Positions 5,898-15,363 of a stretch of DNA of 64,000 nucleotides are shown here, in pieces. Position 1 is the stretch's first letter, and every line of letters begins with the position of its first letter. Origin of the DNA: a virus; IMG/VR virus record IMGVR_UViG_3300030419_003532, positions 1 through 64,000 of that record; one strand, written 5' to 3'. The notes beneath the pieces are model-generated. The model saw only the letters and a list, made by a program, of their open reading frames with translations, searched no databases and had not been told where the DNA came from. The position numbers and the translations under genes are program-made.

Positions 5898-6260
5898 TTA
5901 TAATACGTGCCAAAATCCGTACTCAACTTCTGTTGTTGCACTAAGAGCAATAACTTCTACTCCAGTACTTGCTTTACAAGGGAAGAACATAAATTCTCCT
6001 CCATCTAATTCTGAAAATACAGAGTCATCTACCATTCTTACGTTTATTGCATTAGATGCATCCATATTTTTAATGTATATATAACATCTTACAGCTACAG
6101 AGTTTGATATTAATTCAGTTGCAGCTCCTGTAGTTACATCTACTCTAGCCATACTGATATTAGGCTCTCCAGTAGTTAATGTATCTGTTAACGTAACACT
6201 TAAATCGTCAGAAGTAGCATCAGAACTTGTTAATGTTAATGTTGGTTTTAACGTTGCCAT
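5898..6260 (-). CDS. Beta-rich structural protein, paralogue 2
   Basis: 120 residues, a tandem paralogue of the protein at 5509-5874 sharing the N-terminal MATLKPTL, the middle segment TGAATEL/TGSAQAL and the C-terminal VEYGFW. Identity is clearly below half outside these blocks, so the duplication is not recent. Probably a decoration or minor virion protein encoded with 6285-7274. Confidence 0.65.
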   Translation of the reverse strand: MATLKPTLTLTSSDATSDDLSVTLTDTLTTGEPNISMARVDVTTGAATELISNSVAVRCYIYIKNMDASNAINVRMVDDSVFSELDGGEFMFFPCKASTGVEVIALSATTEVEYGFWHVL

Positions 6261-6284
6261 TTTTTCTAATTTTTTAAGTTAATA

Positions 6285-7274
6285 TTATTCTACTATATTT
6301 GTTGCGTCTGTTGAACCTACCACATTAGAAAGGGTATCGTTTATCACTAAAGTGTCCCAGCTGTTTTTACCCATTCCTTTTATTTTTAAATAAGTTTTAG
6401 ACCCAGACTCGTAAGCACTTGCTACACAAGTAAGTCTTACTATTCCAGAAGATGATACGTCTGGAAAACTAACAGTTCTACCGTTTACCGTTAAACTTTC
6501 AAAATTCTCAGGCCCTCCCAATGCACCAATGTGATTTATAAATTTAGCAAGAGTTCCTCCAGAATTTAAAGAAGTCTCTAACTCTAATACATCAACAAAA
6601 GGAGAATCTAAACCAGCCATGTTTGTGTTAGAAGCATCGTAAAAAGTTTTCCAGTCATCACTTCCGCCATCATATGATAACATAACTCTGTGAGTATTTA
6701 TTACCATGTTGTTATCAGTTCCAGAATAAGCTACTCCATTTTTTTCATTGCAGTCTACAATTAATAGGTTTTGAGATAATGCTTGAACTGTATCTCCTGC
6801 ATGATTTTGTCTGATAAGACCTCTATTTACGATAATATCAACAGGTCTTCCATTGTTAGTTGTATCAGCGTAAATAATTTGTCCTTCAATTTTAAAAACA
6901 TTTGGTGTGTCAGAAGTACCGTCAGCAGCAATATTCTGAACGCTTCCACCCAAAGTATCTGAAACAGTAATAGTATCAGCTGTTGGAACAGTTTTAACGA
7001 AATATACTCTGTTAGCAAGAACGTTTGTAGCCTCACATTCTGCATCAAAATATATAGCATCGTTCACTTGTAGTCCATGTCCAGTAATAGTAATAGTGTC
7101 ACCAGAATCTGTTTGAGCAGAAACCGCTTTTCCTAAATTAGTTTCTGTGTCAAAAGCATAGATGATTTTGTTTACATCTATACCCATAGTGTTGTACCCA
7201 GTAGTTCCGTCACCAGCATCGCTGAAATCTTCGTGACCGTACTTTTTTACAGGCACCGAAATAAAATTTGCCAT
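6285..7274 (-). CDS. Structural protein with HGLxxxDxxY domain
   Basis: 329 residues, all-beta in character. Near residues 45-105 is a phage fibre or decoration motif (ITITGHGLQVNDAIYFDAE ... NRVYFVKTVPTADTITVSDT), also recognisable in the protein at 42378-43037. First gene of the leftward unit driven from 7315-7322. Likely a virion surface protein, with the C-terminal half (AGLDSPFVDVLELETSL ...) of unknown fold. Confidence 0.7.
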   Translation of the reverse strand: MANFISVPVKKYGHEDFSDAGDGTTGYNTMGIDVNKIIYAFDTETNLGKAVSAQTDSGDTITITGHGLQVNDAIYFDAECEATNVLANRVYFVKTVPTADTITVSDTLGGSVQNIAADGTSDTPNVFKIEGQIIYADTTNNGRPVDIIVNRGLIRQNHAGDTVQALSQNLLIVDCNEKNGVAYSGTDNNMVINTHRVMLSYDGGSDDWKTFYDASNTNMAGLDSPFVDVLELETSLNSGGTLAKFINHIGALGGPENFESLTVNGRTVSFPDVSSSGIVRLTCVASAYESGSKTYLKIKGMGKNSWDTLVINDTLSNVVGSTDATNIVE

Positions 7275-7314
7275 TTTTTTATTTTTTTAATTATTAATAG
7301 ATTGATTATACTTG

Positions 7315-7322
7315 CAAATATA
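7315..7322 (-). promoter_or_regulatory. Leftward promoter, -7 box TATATTTG
   Basis: CAAATATA (TATATTTG on the minus strand) lies 40 bases upstream of the ATG at 7274. It is divergent from the TerL promoter 33 bases away. The upstream box is unclear. Confidence 0.65.
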
Positions 7323-7332
7323 CTAAAATCAT

Positions 7333-7362
7333 TTGATATATAAAAATTTATTTGTATATTTG
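7333..7362 (+). promoter_or_regulatory. Rightward promoter of the packaging genes
   Basis: TTG at 7333-7335, a 19-nt spacer, and TATATTTG at 7355-7362 give a complete Bacteroidetes -33/-7 promoter. Its -7 box ends only four bases before the TerL ATG at 7367, so the mRNA would begin at or almost at the start codon. Confidence 0.75.
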
Positions 7363-7366
7363 TATC

Positions 7367-9397
7367 ATGTCAAGTAAAGTAATTTATGGAATACCAATTA
7401 GCATTCCAAAAAAACCTTCTAAACGTTTTATATTAGGAAGTGATAAGCCTAAGAAAAAACAAAAATGGGAAAGAACTGAGCTACCAGAAAACTGGGAAAT
7501 ACTTCCACAATCTAAAAAAGCAAAGTTTATAGAACAAGAATTTAAAAGAAGAGTAGAAGGGGTTTGGTTTATGAATAATGGAGTAGCTACCTATATAACA
7601 GGAGTTCATTACTATTATTTAAATTGGTGTAAAATAGATATTGGGTATCCAGATTACTGGGATAGAGATAGAAGATTTTTTCTAATATGGGATGGTGTAA
7701 GAAGAAATCCTGATTGTTATGGATTAATTATGCCGAAACATAGAAGGCAAGGAGCTTCTTGGAAAGCTGCAGCTATTGTGATGCATGATATAACTCTATC
7801 ATATAATTCTAATGGAGGAATTATGAGTAAGACGGGTGCTGATGCTAAAAAGCTCTTTGACAAAGTTGTATTTATGTTTAGGAAATTACCTGAGTTTTTC
7901 CAGCCTATTATTGAAGGAACAGACTCTCCTAAAACCGTGCTTTCATTTAAGAAGCCTGGAGAGAAGATTACTAAAAATAATGTTAAGGTAAAAAAATCAG
8001 AAGCATTAGATAGTCAAATAGATTGGAGAAATACTAGGGATAACTCTTATGATGGCGAAAAATTAAAAACATTTGTATCTGATGAGGGAGGAAAATGGTT
8101 GGAGGCAGATGTTTCTAAAAATTGGCAAATTGTTAAACCTGCATTGTCTGAAGGAAGAAGAATAATAGGTAAGGCTTTTTTACCATCAACAGTAAATGAG
8201 ATGGAATCAGGAGGTAAGGGATTTAAGGACATATGGGATGATTCTGACCAAGAAGATATAGTTCCAGGAATTAATAGAACTAAATCTGGATTGTTTAGGT
8301 ATTTTACTCCAGCCTATGATGGGTTTGAAGGGTTTATAGATGAATATGGTAATAGTGTTATTGAAAACCCTACTAAAGTAATATATGATAAATATGGAGA
8401 AAAAATTACTGTAGGAAGCAAACAGTATCTTGAAAATATAAGAGATAGTTTTGCTAATGATACTAACAAGCTTGCAGAATATAAAAGACAGTTTCCTTTT
8501 ACTCCTGAAGAAGCTTTTAGGGTAAGTACAGATGATTGCTTATTTGATTCAGAAAGAATATATCAGCAATTAGATTATATAGAAGGAGCAGGAAATAAGA
8601 TAACTACAACAGGTAATTTTATATGGAAGAATGCAGAAAGAGATAGCGAAGTAATATGGATTCCAGATAGAAAAGGTAAATGGAATGTTGTTTGGTTGCC
8701 TAAGAAAGAAGAAAGTAATAATATGAATATAAAGCGTTCAGGAAAATATCCTGGTAATGAATTAAGTTTAGTTTCAGGATGTGACCCTTTTGACCATGAT
8801 GTAACAACAGATGGTAGAAGGTCTGATGCGGCTTCATATGTTTTTAAAAAATTAGATGTTCATGACCAGGATAATTCTAATATGTTTGTAGCTGAATATA
8901 TAAATAGACCTCCTAAAGCAGAAATGTTTTTTGAGGATATTTTAATGCAATGCATCTATTATGGAGCTCCAATATTAGTTGAAAATAATAAAATAGGTCT
9001 TATACAGTATTTTAAAAGAAGAGGATATGAAAAATATCTTATGGCTAGGCCAGAATCTACACATACAAAATTTAGTAAAAAACAAACAGAAGTAGGAATA
9101 CCTGCAACTGGGGTTGCTGTTGCAAATGCAATAGTAGATTCTATACAAGCATATGTATATGACTATGTTGGAGTAAATGAAGAAACAGGAGAAGTTGGGA
9201 GAGTCTTTTTTGAAAGATTATTAAAAGACTGGTTAGAGTTTGATATAAATAATAGAACAAAGTTTGATGCAACAATGGCATCTGGGTTTACATTGCTTGC
9301 TTCACAAAAAAATGTAAGACCTAAAATAAAAATAAAAGAAATACAAGCTTTTGTAAGAAAATATAGTAATAGCGGTAAAGTATCTAAATTAATATAA
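7367..9397 (+). CDS. terL: Terminase large subunit
   Basis: 676 residues from the ATG at 7367; a TTG start 15 bases earlier lies inside the promoter and is rejected. The packaging ATPase has an arginine-rich Walker-A-like loop (KHRRQGASWKA, near residue 124) and a Walker B (TFVSDEGGKW, near 239). The C-terminal RNase H-like nuclease shows SGCDPFDHDVTTDGRRSDAAS (near 472) and ILVENNKIGLIQYF. It pumps DNA into the prohead with the portal encoded next. No separate small subunit was recognised nearby. Confidence 0.9.
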   Translation: MSSKVIYGIPISIPKKPSKRFILGSDKPKKKQKWERTELPENWEILPQSKKAKFIEQEFKRRVEGVWFMNNGVATYITGVHYYYLNWCKIDIGYPDYWDRDRRFFLIWDGVRRNPDCYGLIMPKHRRQGASWKAAAIVMHDITLSYNSNGGIMSKTGADAKKLFDKVVFMFRKLPEFFQPIIEGTDSPKTVLSFKKPGEKITKNNVKVKKSEALDSQIDWRNTRDNSYDGEKLKTFVSDEGGKWLEADVSKNWQIVKPALSEGRRIIGKAFLPSTVNEMESGGKGFKDIWDDSDQEDIVPGINRTKSGLFRYFTPAYDGFEGFIDEYGNSVIENPTKVIYDKYGEKITVGSKQYLENIRDSFANDTNKLAEYKRQFPFTPEEAFRVSTDDCLFDSERIYQQLDYIEGAGNKITTTGNFIWKNAERDSEVIWIPDRKGKWNVVWLPKKEESNNMNIKRSGKYPGNELSLVSGCDPFDHDVTTDGRRSDAASYVFKKLDVHDQDNSNMFVAEYINRPPKAEMFFEDILMQCIYYGAPILVENNKIGLIQYFKRRGYEKYLMARPESTHTKFSKKQTEVGIPATGVAVANAIVDSIQAYVYDYVGVNEETGEVGRVFFERLLKDWLEFDINNRTKFDATMASGFTLLASQKNVRPKIKIKEIQAFVRKYSNSGKVSKLI

Positions 9398-9403
9398 TAA
9401 TAA

Positions 9404-11689
9404 ATGAAAAATAAAGATTTTTATGGATTTCCTAATCCATTAGCTTCACGAGAAGAGAAGTTAACAAAAGAGTACGGATTGCAATACTTTAAACAAATGT
9501 TTAGAGAATGGGAAGATGAAGGCTCTGGAGTTAATCTAATGTCAACACGTAATCAAAGATATAGAAGGTATAGAGAGTATGCAGAAGGCATGCAATCTAT
9601 AGACCAATATAAAGAACTAGTAGGTGCAAATGGAGATAGCTCTTATCTTAACTTAAATTGGGAAGTAGTCCCTATTATTCCTAAATTTGTAGATGTTTTA
9701 GTTGGTGGACTTACTAATCAAGATTATAATATAAGATGTACAGCTATAGACCCTGTTTCTGTAGATAAAAAACATCAAGACACATACAAGGCTCTTGCAA
9801 AAATAGAATTAAGAAGTTTCGCAACAGAGGTCGCTGGGATGACTGGATTACCTTTAGATAAGGAATTTCAAGACCTACCTGAAAATAAAGAAGAATTAGA
9901 GCTTTATATGGAATTAAATTATAAGCAGGCTGTTGAGATAGGTATGGAGCAAGGAATAGAATTAACGTTTTATTTAAATGATTGGGAAGAAATAAGAAAA
10001 AGAGTTGTTAGAGATTTAACCGTATTAGATATAGGTGTTACAAAAACAGGGGTTGAGAATGGAAAAATAATAATACGTTATGTAGACCCAGTTAATTTTG
10101 TTTCTTCACATTCTTCTAGTCCAGATTTTAAGAATATGGAGTATGCTGGAGAGGTTATGTATATTACTATACATGATTTAAAACGAATGGCTGGAGACCA
10201 ATTTACAGATGAGGAATATGAAGATATAGCAAAATCTGTTTTAGGCAGACATGGCAATCCTGCAAAAATGTCTTTAAGTACAGTAAATTATAATGGATAT
10301 GAAGTTACCGAATATGATACTTATAAAATATCTTTAATTGATGGGGTGTTTAAATGTACAGATAGCTTAAAATATGAAAAAAAGAATAATAAATATGGAG
10401 GGTATTCTTTTAATAAAAAAGACTCTAAATATAAGCCACCTAAAAATCCTAGATATAAAAGAACTCAGATAAACTCACATGTAGAGATGATTTATAAAGG
10501 AAAGTATATTATAGGTACAGATTATATATTTGATTATGGAGTTGCAGATAATATTGTAAGGCCTAAAAGTAATTTATCAAAAGCATTAATGCCTTTTTCT
10601 GTTTATGCTCCTAATATTTTAAATATGAATAATAAAGGAATGGTTGAAAGAATGATTCCTTTTGCTGACCAAATACAGCTTGCACATTTAAAGATACAAC
10701 ACTTAATATCAAAAGTAAAACCTCAAGGCTCTGCTATTGAATTAGGAGCTATAGAAAATGTAGGTAAGGGAGATGGAGGTACATTTACTCCTTTAGAAGT
10801 TCAGGATATATATCAGCAGACAGGTAATCTTTATTATAGATTGCAACAAGATGATGGTACTCCTGGCCCTGCTAATCCTATACAAGAATTAAGAGGAGGT
10901 ATAGGTGGTGCTCTTCAAGAACTTATTGCTATATATCAATATAATTTACAAATGATAAGAGATGTAACTGGTATTAATGAGGCTAGAGATGCTTCTCAAC
11001 CAGATAAAGAATCTTTAGTTGGTGTACAAAAAATGGCTCTTTTAGCATCTAATAATGCAACTAGATGGTTAAATCAAGCTTTTTTAAGTATTACAAGGAA
11101 TACAGCAAAAAGTATTGCGTTAAGAGTACAGGATTTAGTTAAATATTCAGGAACATATAAAGGATATGTTCAATCTATAGGAGAGTATAATATGAAAGCT
11201 ATAGAGGTTACAAAAGATGTTACTTTAGCAGATTTCGGTATTATGATAGAGCCTTTACCAGATGAAGAGCAAAAACAATTATTAGAACAAAATATTCAAG
11301 TATCCATACAACAAGGAGAACTTAGAATAGAAGATGCTATATTAATAAGAAGTATTCCTAATATTAAACTTGCTAATCAAATGTTAATTCTTAGACGTAA
11401 AAAGTATGCTGAAGAGCAGCAAGAAATGGCAATGGCAAATGCTAAAGCAAATGCTGAGCAGCAACAAGTTTCTATACAAGCTAAAGCTCAGGCAGATTCG
11501 CAACTTAAAATGCAAGATGTTCAGGCTGATATTGAGAAGCTTAAAGCAGAATATGAGCTTAGAGAAACTTTCGCACAAGCAGAACACGAAAGAAAATTAA
11601 GAGAATTAGAGGTTCAGGGGGAAATCAAGGGAGAGCATATAGGTTTAGCTCAAGATGATTCCGACCTAGTTAGAACAAAAGTAAAATAA
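9404..11689 (+). CDS. Portal protein
   Basis: 761 residues directly after TerL. The central part has portal-like segments (SYLNLNWEVVPIIPKFVDVLVGGL; MIPFADQIQLAHLKIQHLIS; YQYNLQMIRDVTGINEARDASQ). The last 130 residues form a long Gln/Ala/Glu-rich coiled coil. The length and order fit the large portals of crAss-like and related Bacteroidetes podoviruses. The dodecameric ring is the DNA gate and the tail docking site. Confidence 0.85.
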   Translation: MKNKDFYGFPNPLASREEKLTKEYGLQYFKQMFREWEDEGSGVNLMSTRNQRYRRYREYAEGMQSIDQYKELVGANGDSSYLNLNWEVVPIIPKFVDVLVGGLTNQDYNIRCTAIDPVSVDKKHQDTYKALAKIELRSFATEVAGMTGLPLDKEFQDLPENKEELELYMELNYKQAVEIGMEQGIELTFYLNDWEEIRKRVVRDLTVLDIGVTKTGVENGKIIIRYVDPVNFVSSHSSSPDFKNMEYAGEVMYITIHDLKRMAGDQFTDEEYEDIAKSVLGRHGNPAKMSLSTVNYNGYEVTEYDTYKISLIDGVFKCTDSLKYEKKNNKYGGYSFNKKDSKYKPPKNPRYKRTQINSHVEMIYKGKYIIGTDYIFDYGVADNIVRPKSNLSKALMPFSVYAPNILNMNNKGMVERMIPFADQIQLAHLKIQHLISKVKPQGSAIELGAIENVGKGDGGTFTPLEVQDIYQQTGNLYYRLQQDDGTPGPANPIQELRGGIGGALQELIAIYQYNLQMIRDVTGINEARDASQPDKESLVGVQKMALLASNNATRWLNQAFLSITRNTAKSIALRVQDLVKYSGTYKGYVQSIGEYNMKAIEVTKDVTLADFGIMIEPLPDEEQKQLLEQNIQVSIQQGELRIEDAILIRSIPNIKLANQMLILRRKKYAEEQQEMAMANAKANAEQQQVSIQAKAQADSQLKMQDVQADIEKLKAEYELRETFAQAEHERKLRELEVQGEIKGEHIGLAQDDSDLVRTKVK

Positions 11690-11720
11690 TTGCAATATTC
11701 AAAAACTTTTTGTATATTTG
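11690..11720 (+). promoter_or_regulatory. Promoter of the scaffold and capsid genes
   Basis: TTG at 11690-11692, a 20-nt spacer, and TATATTTG at 11713-11720. It lies 26 bases before the ATG of 11747-12889 and overlaps the end of the portal gene. It would give separate, probably strong, expression of scaffold and capsid protein up to the terminator at 14372. Confidence 0.75.
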
Positions 11721-11746
11721 CATAAGTTTAATTTAAATTTAAGAAA

Positions 11747-12889
11747 ATGGTAGAAAACAGATTTGAGGAGTTAGTAGCTAAAAGTATGGGTGCTGAAATA
11801 GCTAAAGAAGATACTCCTAAGACCGAAGAGGTTAAAAAAGAAGTACCAAAAGAAGAAGCTCCACAACAAGAAGTAAAAGAAGAAGTAAAAGAAAATGTGG
11901 AGACTAAAGAAGAAGTTGTTTCTGAAAAAGTTACAGAAGAAACTACTACTGAAAGTTCTTTGAAAGAAGGAGAGGAATCTCCTAAAGAAAAAGAAGATAA
12001 TACTCCTAGCGAGGAAAAAGTTGTTTCTCAACAACCTAGTTTTGATGATATGTTAAGCGAAAAGACTGACGGTAAGTTCAAAACTTATGATGAGTTAATT
12101 ACAGCTTTATCTGAGCAAAACACTGTGGAAGAAAATAATTTTGCTAACGACCAGATAGCTAAATTAAATGAATATGTTTCCAAAGGTGGTAAAATGGAGG
12201 ATTTCTTTCGCACTCAAGTACAGAATTATGAAGATATGGATTCTGAAGGTCTCGTAAAAAATTATATGAAACTTAATAATCCAGACCTTAATAATGAAGA
12301 TATTGATTTACTTTATGAAGATACATATCGTTTAGATGAGGGCGAATACACAGATAATGAAATAAGGTTATCTAAAATTAAGTTGAAACAAAAATCTGCA
12401 GAAGCAAAGAGAGAACTTCTTAAATTTCAAAAAGAAAATTCTTTACCTGACCCAGCAAAAAGAGCTGAGCAGGATAAAATAAAGTTAGAAGCTCAACAAA
12501 AAAATTGGGCTAAACAAGTTACAGAATCTCTTGAAAACTTTAAAGAAGTGACTTTCCCTCTTAATGATAAGGGAGAAAATTTTACTTTTGCAGTTAATGA
12601 TGATACTATGAAGTATGTAAAAGATACTTCTTTGAATCTTCCAAATTTTTGGAATAGATATGTTAATGCGGATGGAACAGAAAATGTTGCAAAACTTAAT
12701 AAGGAAATAGCTATTTTAGAAAATATAGATTCAATTGTTAGAAATGCATATGCTCAAGGAAAGTCTAGTGGAAAAGAAGATGTTGTAAAAGATATTAAAA
12801 ATCCATCATATAATCCAGAAAGTAAGCAAGATACCAATAAGCCATTGTCTGTACAAGACCAAATTAATAAGCAATTAAGAGGTTATTAA
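11747..12889 (+). CDS. Putative scaffold protein
   Basis: 380 residues between portal and major capsid, the usual place for a scaffold. The first 110 residues are a low-complexity Glu/Lys/Thr/Val stretch (KKEVPKEEAPQQEVKEEVKE) and the rest is predicted helical with a basic C-terminus (VQDQINKQLRGY). High charge, disorder and helix content are what scaffolds show. No protease motif seen. The assignment rests on position and composition. Confidence 0.7.
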   Translation: MVENRFEELVAKSMGAEIAKEDTPKTEEVKKEVPKEEAPQQEVKEEVKENVETKEEVVSEKVTEETTTESSLKEGEESPKEKEDNTPSEEKVVSQQPSFDDMLSEKTDGKFKTYDELITALSEQNTVEENNFANDQIAKLNEYVSKGGKMEDFFRTQVQNYEDMDSEGLVKNYMKLNNPDLNNEDIDLLYEDTYRLDEGEYTDNEIRLSKIKLKQKSAEAKRELLKFQKENSLPDPAKRAEQDKIKLEAQQKNWAKQVTESLENFKEVTFPLNDKGENFTFAVNDDTMKYVKDTSLNLPNFWNRYVNADGTENVAKLNKEIAILENIDSIVRNAYAQGKSSGKEDVVKDIKNPSYNPESKQDTNKPLSVQDQINKQLRGY

Positions 12890-12933
12890 TAGGTTAAAAA
12901 TAAATTAATAATAACATTTAAAAGAATAAAAAA

Positions 12934-14352
12934 ATGGCATATTCAACAACTAGCAATACTGCGTCTACGGTTCTCCAAGGAGTTACTCCAGTTTACGCAA
13001 ATGGTATACCGTCAGCACACGCTATTGCTACAACAGAAAATTACGTTTCTACGTTAAACGTACACGCTCCTGATGTTGCCGAAGATTTTGTGTCTCGTTA
13101 TGGAGACCAATCTTTAACAGGTTTTCTAGATTCAATGGGAGCTATGGCTCCAGTTTCTTCTAGAAAATTTGAGCATTGGGAAGATGATTGGGTTCATCAA
13201 AGTTTTGTAAACACAGGAACACCTACTGTTACTCAAGCAGGTGCTACTGTAGGTATTAACACTTCATATTCATCAACAGGAGCTGCTGGCGGAAATTACT
13301 TTCCAAGAGTAGGAGATATTGTAATGAATAGTAATGGAGACCTTGCATGGTGTAGTGCAATTAACTATGGTTCTGACCAAGTTACATTAGTAGCTTATAA
13401 TGCTGCGTGGTCAGCTTTATCAGCTGGTGAAACTTTAGTTGTTATTGGTAATGAATGGGCTGAGAACACTCAACAACCAGAAGGTGTTACTCCTCAGGCT
13501 AATCACTACTATAACTATACAATGATTATGAAAGAAACATTTGAAGTTTCAGGTTCTGAAGCTACAAATAAAACATGGTTTAAAGTTAATGACCCTAATA
13601 CAGGTCAGTCTGGATACCTTTGGTACTTAAAAGGTGAGGCTGATACTTATAAGCGTTTCATGAACTATTGTGAGACTATGATGCTTCAAGGTAAGATTGC
13701 AACTAACTCAAATGCTGCATTAACTGGTACTATTGGTCAAGGTGGTATTACAGGTTCTGAAGGACTTATTGAGTTCATGAGAACAGGTAACACTCAAACT
13801 TATAACCAATTAGCTGGATTTAACTTATCTGATTTTGATTCAATGATTCGTACACTAGATACAAATAGAGGTGCAAAAGAAAACACTATTTGGGCTGGTA
13901 TAGATTTATCATTAGCAATTGATGATGCGGTTGCAGCTATGTTTGCTGGTGGCGGTATTTCTTATGGTGCATTTAATGGTGCTGAAGAAATCGCTGTAGC
14001 ATTTGGATTTAAATCTTTCACTAGAGGTGGTTATACATTCCATAAGAAAACTTATGATGTGTTTAACTACTTACCAATGTTTGGTGCTTCTGGTTACAAT
14101 TATCCAGGAATGGGTATGGTAATACCAGGAGATATGAGAAAAGATGCTAGAACTGGAGATTCAATGCCTTCTTTACGAGTTAGATATAAAGAAGGAGGAG
14201 GATACTCAAGAAAAATGGAACACTGGTTAACAGGTTCTGCAGGTCTTGCAAATCCAACTAATGAGGTTGATGGAATGAAAGTTCATTATAGAACTGAAAG
14301 AGGTTTTGAAGGTTTTGCTTCAAACAGATTCATCTTGTTAGAAAGAGCTTAA
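12934..14352 (+). CDS. Major capsid protein
   Basis: 472 residues following the putative scaffold, with an A-rich leader and its own terminator right after, as expected for the most abundant protein. Composition is balanced with few Cys, and codon use is richer in C-ending codons than in its neighbours. Segments such as TGFLDSMGAMAPVSSRKFEHWEDDWVHQ and the C-terminal RTERGFEGFASNRFILLERA suggest an HK97-type capsid protein of the crAss-like kind. The fold was not proven here. Confidence 0.8.
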   Translation: MAYSTTSNTASTVLQGVTPVYANGIPSAHAIATTENYVSTLNVHAPDVAEDFVSRYGDQSLTGFLDSMGAMAPVSSRKFEHWEDDWVHQSFVNTGTPTVTQAGATVGINTSYSSTGAAGGNYFPRVGDIVMNSNGDLAWCSAINYGSDQVTLVAYNAAWSALSAGETLVVIGNEWAENTQQPEGVTPQANHYYNYTMIMKETFEVSGSEATNKTWFKVNDPNTGQSGYLWYLKGEADTYKRFMNYCETMMLQGKIATNSNAALTGTIGQGGITGSEGLIEFMRTGNTQTYNQLAGFNLSDFDSMIRTLDTNRGAKENTIWAGIDLSLAIDDAVAAMFAGGGISYGAFNGAEEIAVAFGFKSFTRGGYTFHKKTYDVFNYLPMFGASGYNYPGMGMVIPGDMRKDARTGDSMPSLRVRYKEGGGYSRKMEHWLTGSAGLANPTNEVDGMKVHYRTERGFEGFASNRFILLERA

Positions 14353-14371
14353 TAAGCTTAGTTATTTAAGA

Positions 14372-14405
14372 AAGGGAGGGAAAGCCTCCCTCCTTTTCTT
14401 TTTTT
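14372..14405 (+). terminator. Terminator after the major capsid gene
   Basis: GGGAGG and CCTCCC pair around GAAAG, followed by TCCTTTTCTTTTTTT. It ends the 11747-14352 transcript 20 bases past the capsid stop and probably lets some read-through to 14431. Confidence 0.8.
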
Positions 14406-14430
14406 ATTAATTATATTAAATTTTAGAAAA

Positions 14431-15261
14431 ATGGCAAATAAAAGAAAATCAACGATATATCAATTATCGTACAGAAATGAAGTCCCTTCAACAAGAGGTA
14501 AACATTTCCCATCAAGTTCACGAATACCTTCTATAGACGAAATCTATTGTGAAGAGACAAATACTAATAGAATGATTCGTTATGTTATGGGGGAACAATC
14601 AATTTATCAAGACGAACAAACATCTGCAAATCCTATTATAGGAGATATTGTTTTTACTAATGGGGTATTACCTGTTCAGTATAACCAAGTAACCTTAAAG
14701 AAGTATTTAGATGCTTGTAATTATAATTCAAATAATCCTCATAGGATTAAAGATAAGAAAGCATTATTTGGAGTTGTAGATAATGAGTTTAATGCTGAAA
14801 AATCATTAGACGCAATGGAAATTCAGTATTTAGCTGTAGATACATTAATGAAAATGGATGCTCAAAAAATGGTAGGTTATGCTAGAGCTATGGATATTAA
14901 TGTAGATAGAAGTGTTTATGAAATTAAACATGATATGATGGTTATGGCTAAAAATAATCCAGAAAAATTTATGGAAGAAATTTCAAATCCTATGATTGAA
15001 AGAAAACAAGTTATGATGGATGCATTAGAAGAAAGGTTAATTATTGAAAATAAAGGTAAAAGACAATTCTTCTGGGGAGATACTAAAGATTTGATTTTTA
15101 CTGTTCCAGTAGGAATCAATCCAGTAGATGCCTTAACAGAATATACTTTTGATGATGAAGGAACTGCAGTATTTAGTAGAGTTAAAAGACTACTATCTGG
15201 AGAACCTGAAAAGGTTAAAACTAAGAAACCATTAAAAAAGGCAGTTAGTAAAGAAGATTAA
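14431..15261 (+). CDS. Head-associated hypothetical protein
   Basis: 276 residues between the capsid gene and a terminator. The N-terminus is basic and Ser/Arg-rich (MANKRKSTIYQLSYRNEVPSTRGK), the middle helical (DALEERLIIENKGKRQFFWG), and the tail Lys-rich (KVKTKKPLKKAVSKED). Position suggests a head completion or capsid-associated protein. I do not recognise the family. Confidence 0.7.
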   Translation: MANKRKSTIYQLSYRNEVPSTRGKHFPSSSRIPSIDEIYCEETNTNRMIRYVMGEQSIYQDEQTSANPIIGDIVFTNGVLPVQYNQVTLKKYLDACNYNSNNPHRIKDKKALFGVVDNEFNAEKSLDAMEIQYLAVDTLMKMDAQKMVGYARAMDINVDRSVYEIKHDMMVMAKNNPEKFMEEISNPMIERKQVMMDALEERLIIENKGKRQFFWGDTKDLIFTVPVGINPVDALTEYTFDDEGTAVFSRVKRLLSGEPEKVKTKKPLKKAVSKED

Positions 15262-15282
15262 CTAATTTACTAATATATTATT

Positions 15283-15317
15283 AAAGAGAGATATTTTAAG
15301 GTATCTCTCTTTTTTTT
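15283..15317 (+). terminator. Terminator after 14431-15261
   Basis: AAAGAGAGATA and TATCTCTCTTT form an 11-bp stem with an 8-nt loop, followed by a run of T up to 15317. It separates the head genes from the appendage gene that starts at 15364. Confidence 0.85.
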
Positions 15318-15332
15318 GTTAAAAGTTTTTCG

Positions 15333-15340
15333 TATATTTG
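15333..15340 (+). promoter_or_regulatory. Promoter of the adhesin-like appendage gene
   Basis: TATATTTG at 15333-15340, right after the terminator and 23 bases before the ATG at 15364. This sets the start of the next gene, because earlier in-frame starts lie upstream of the box. Confidence 0.7.
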
Positions 15341-15363
15341 TAGAATCACTTATTACATTTTTT

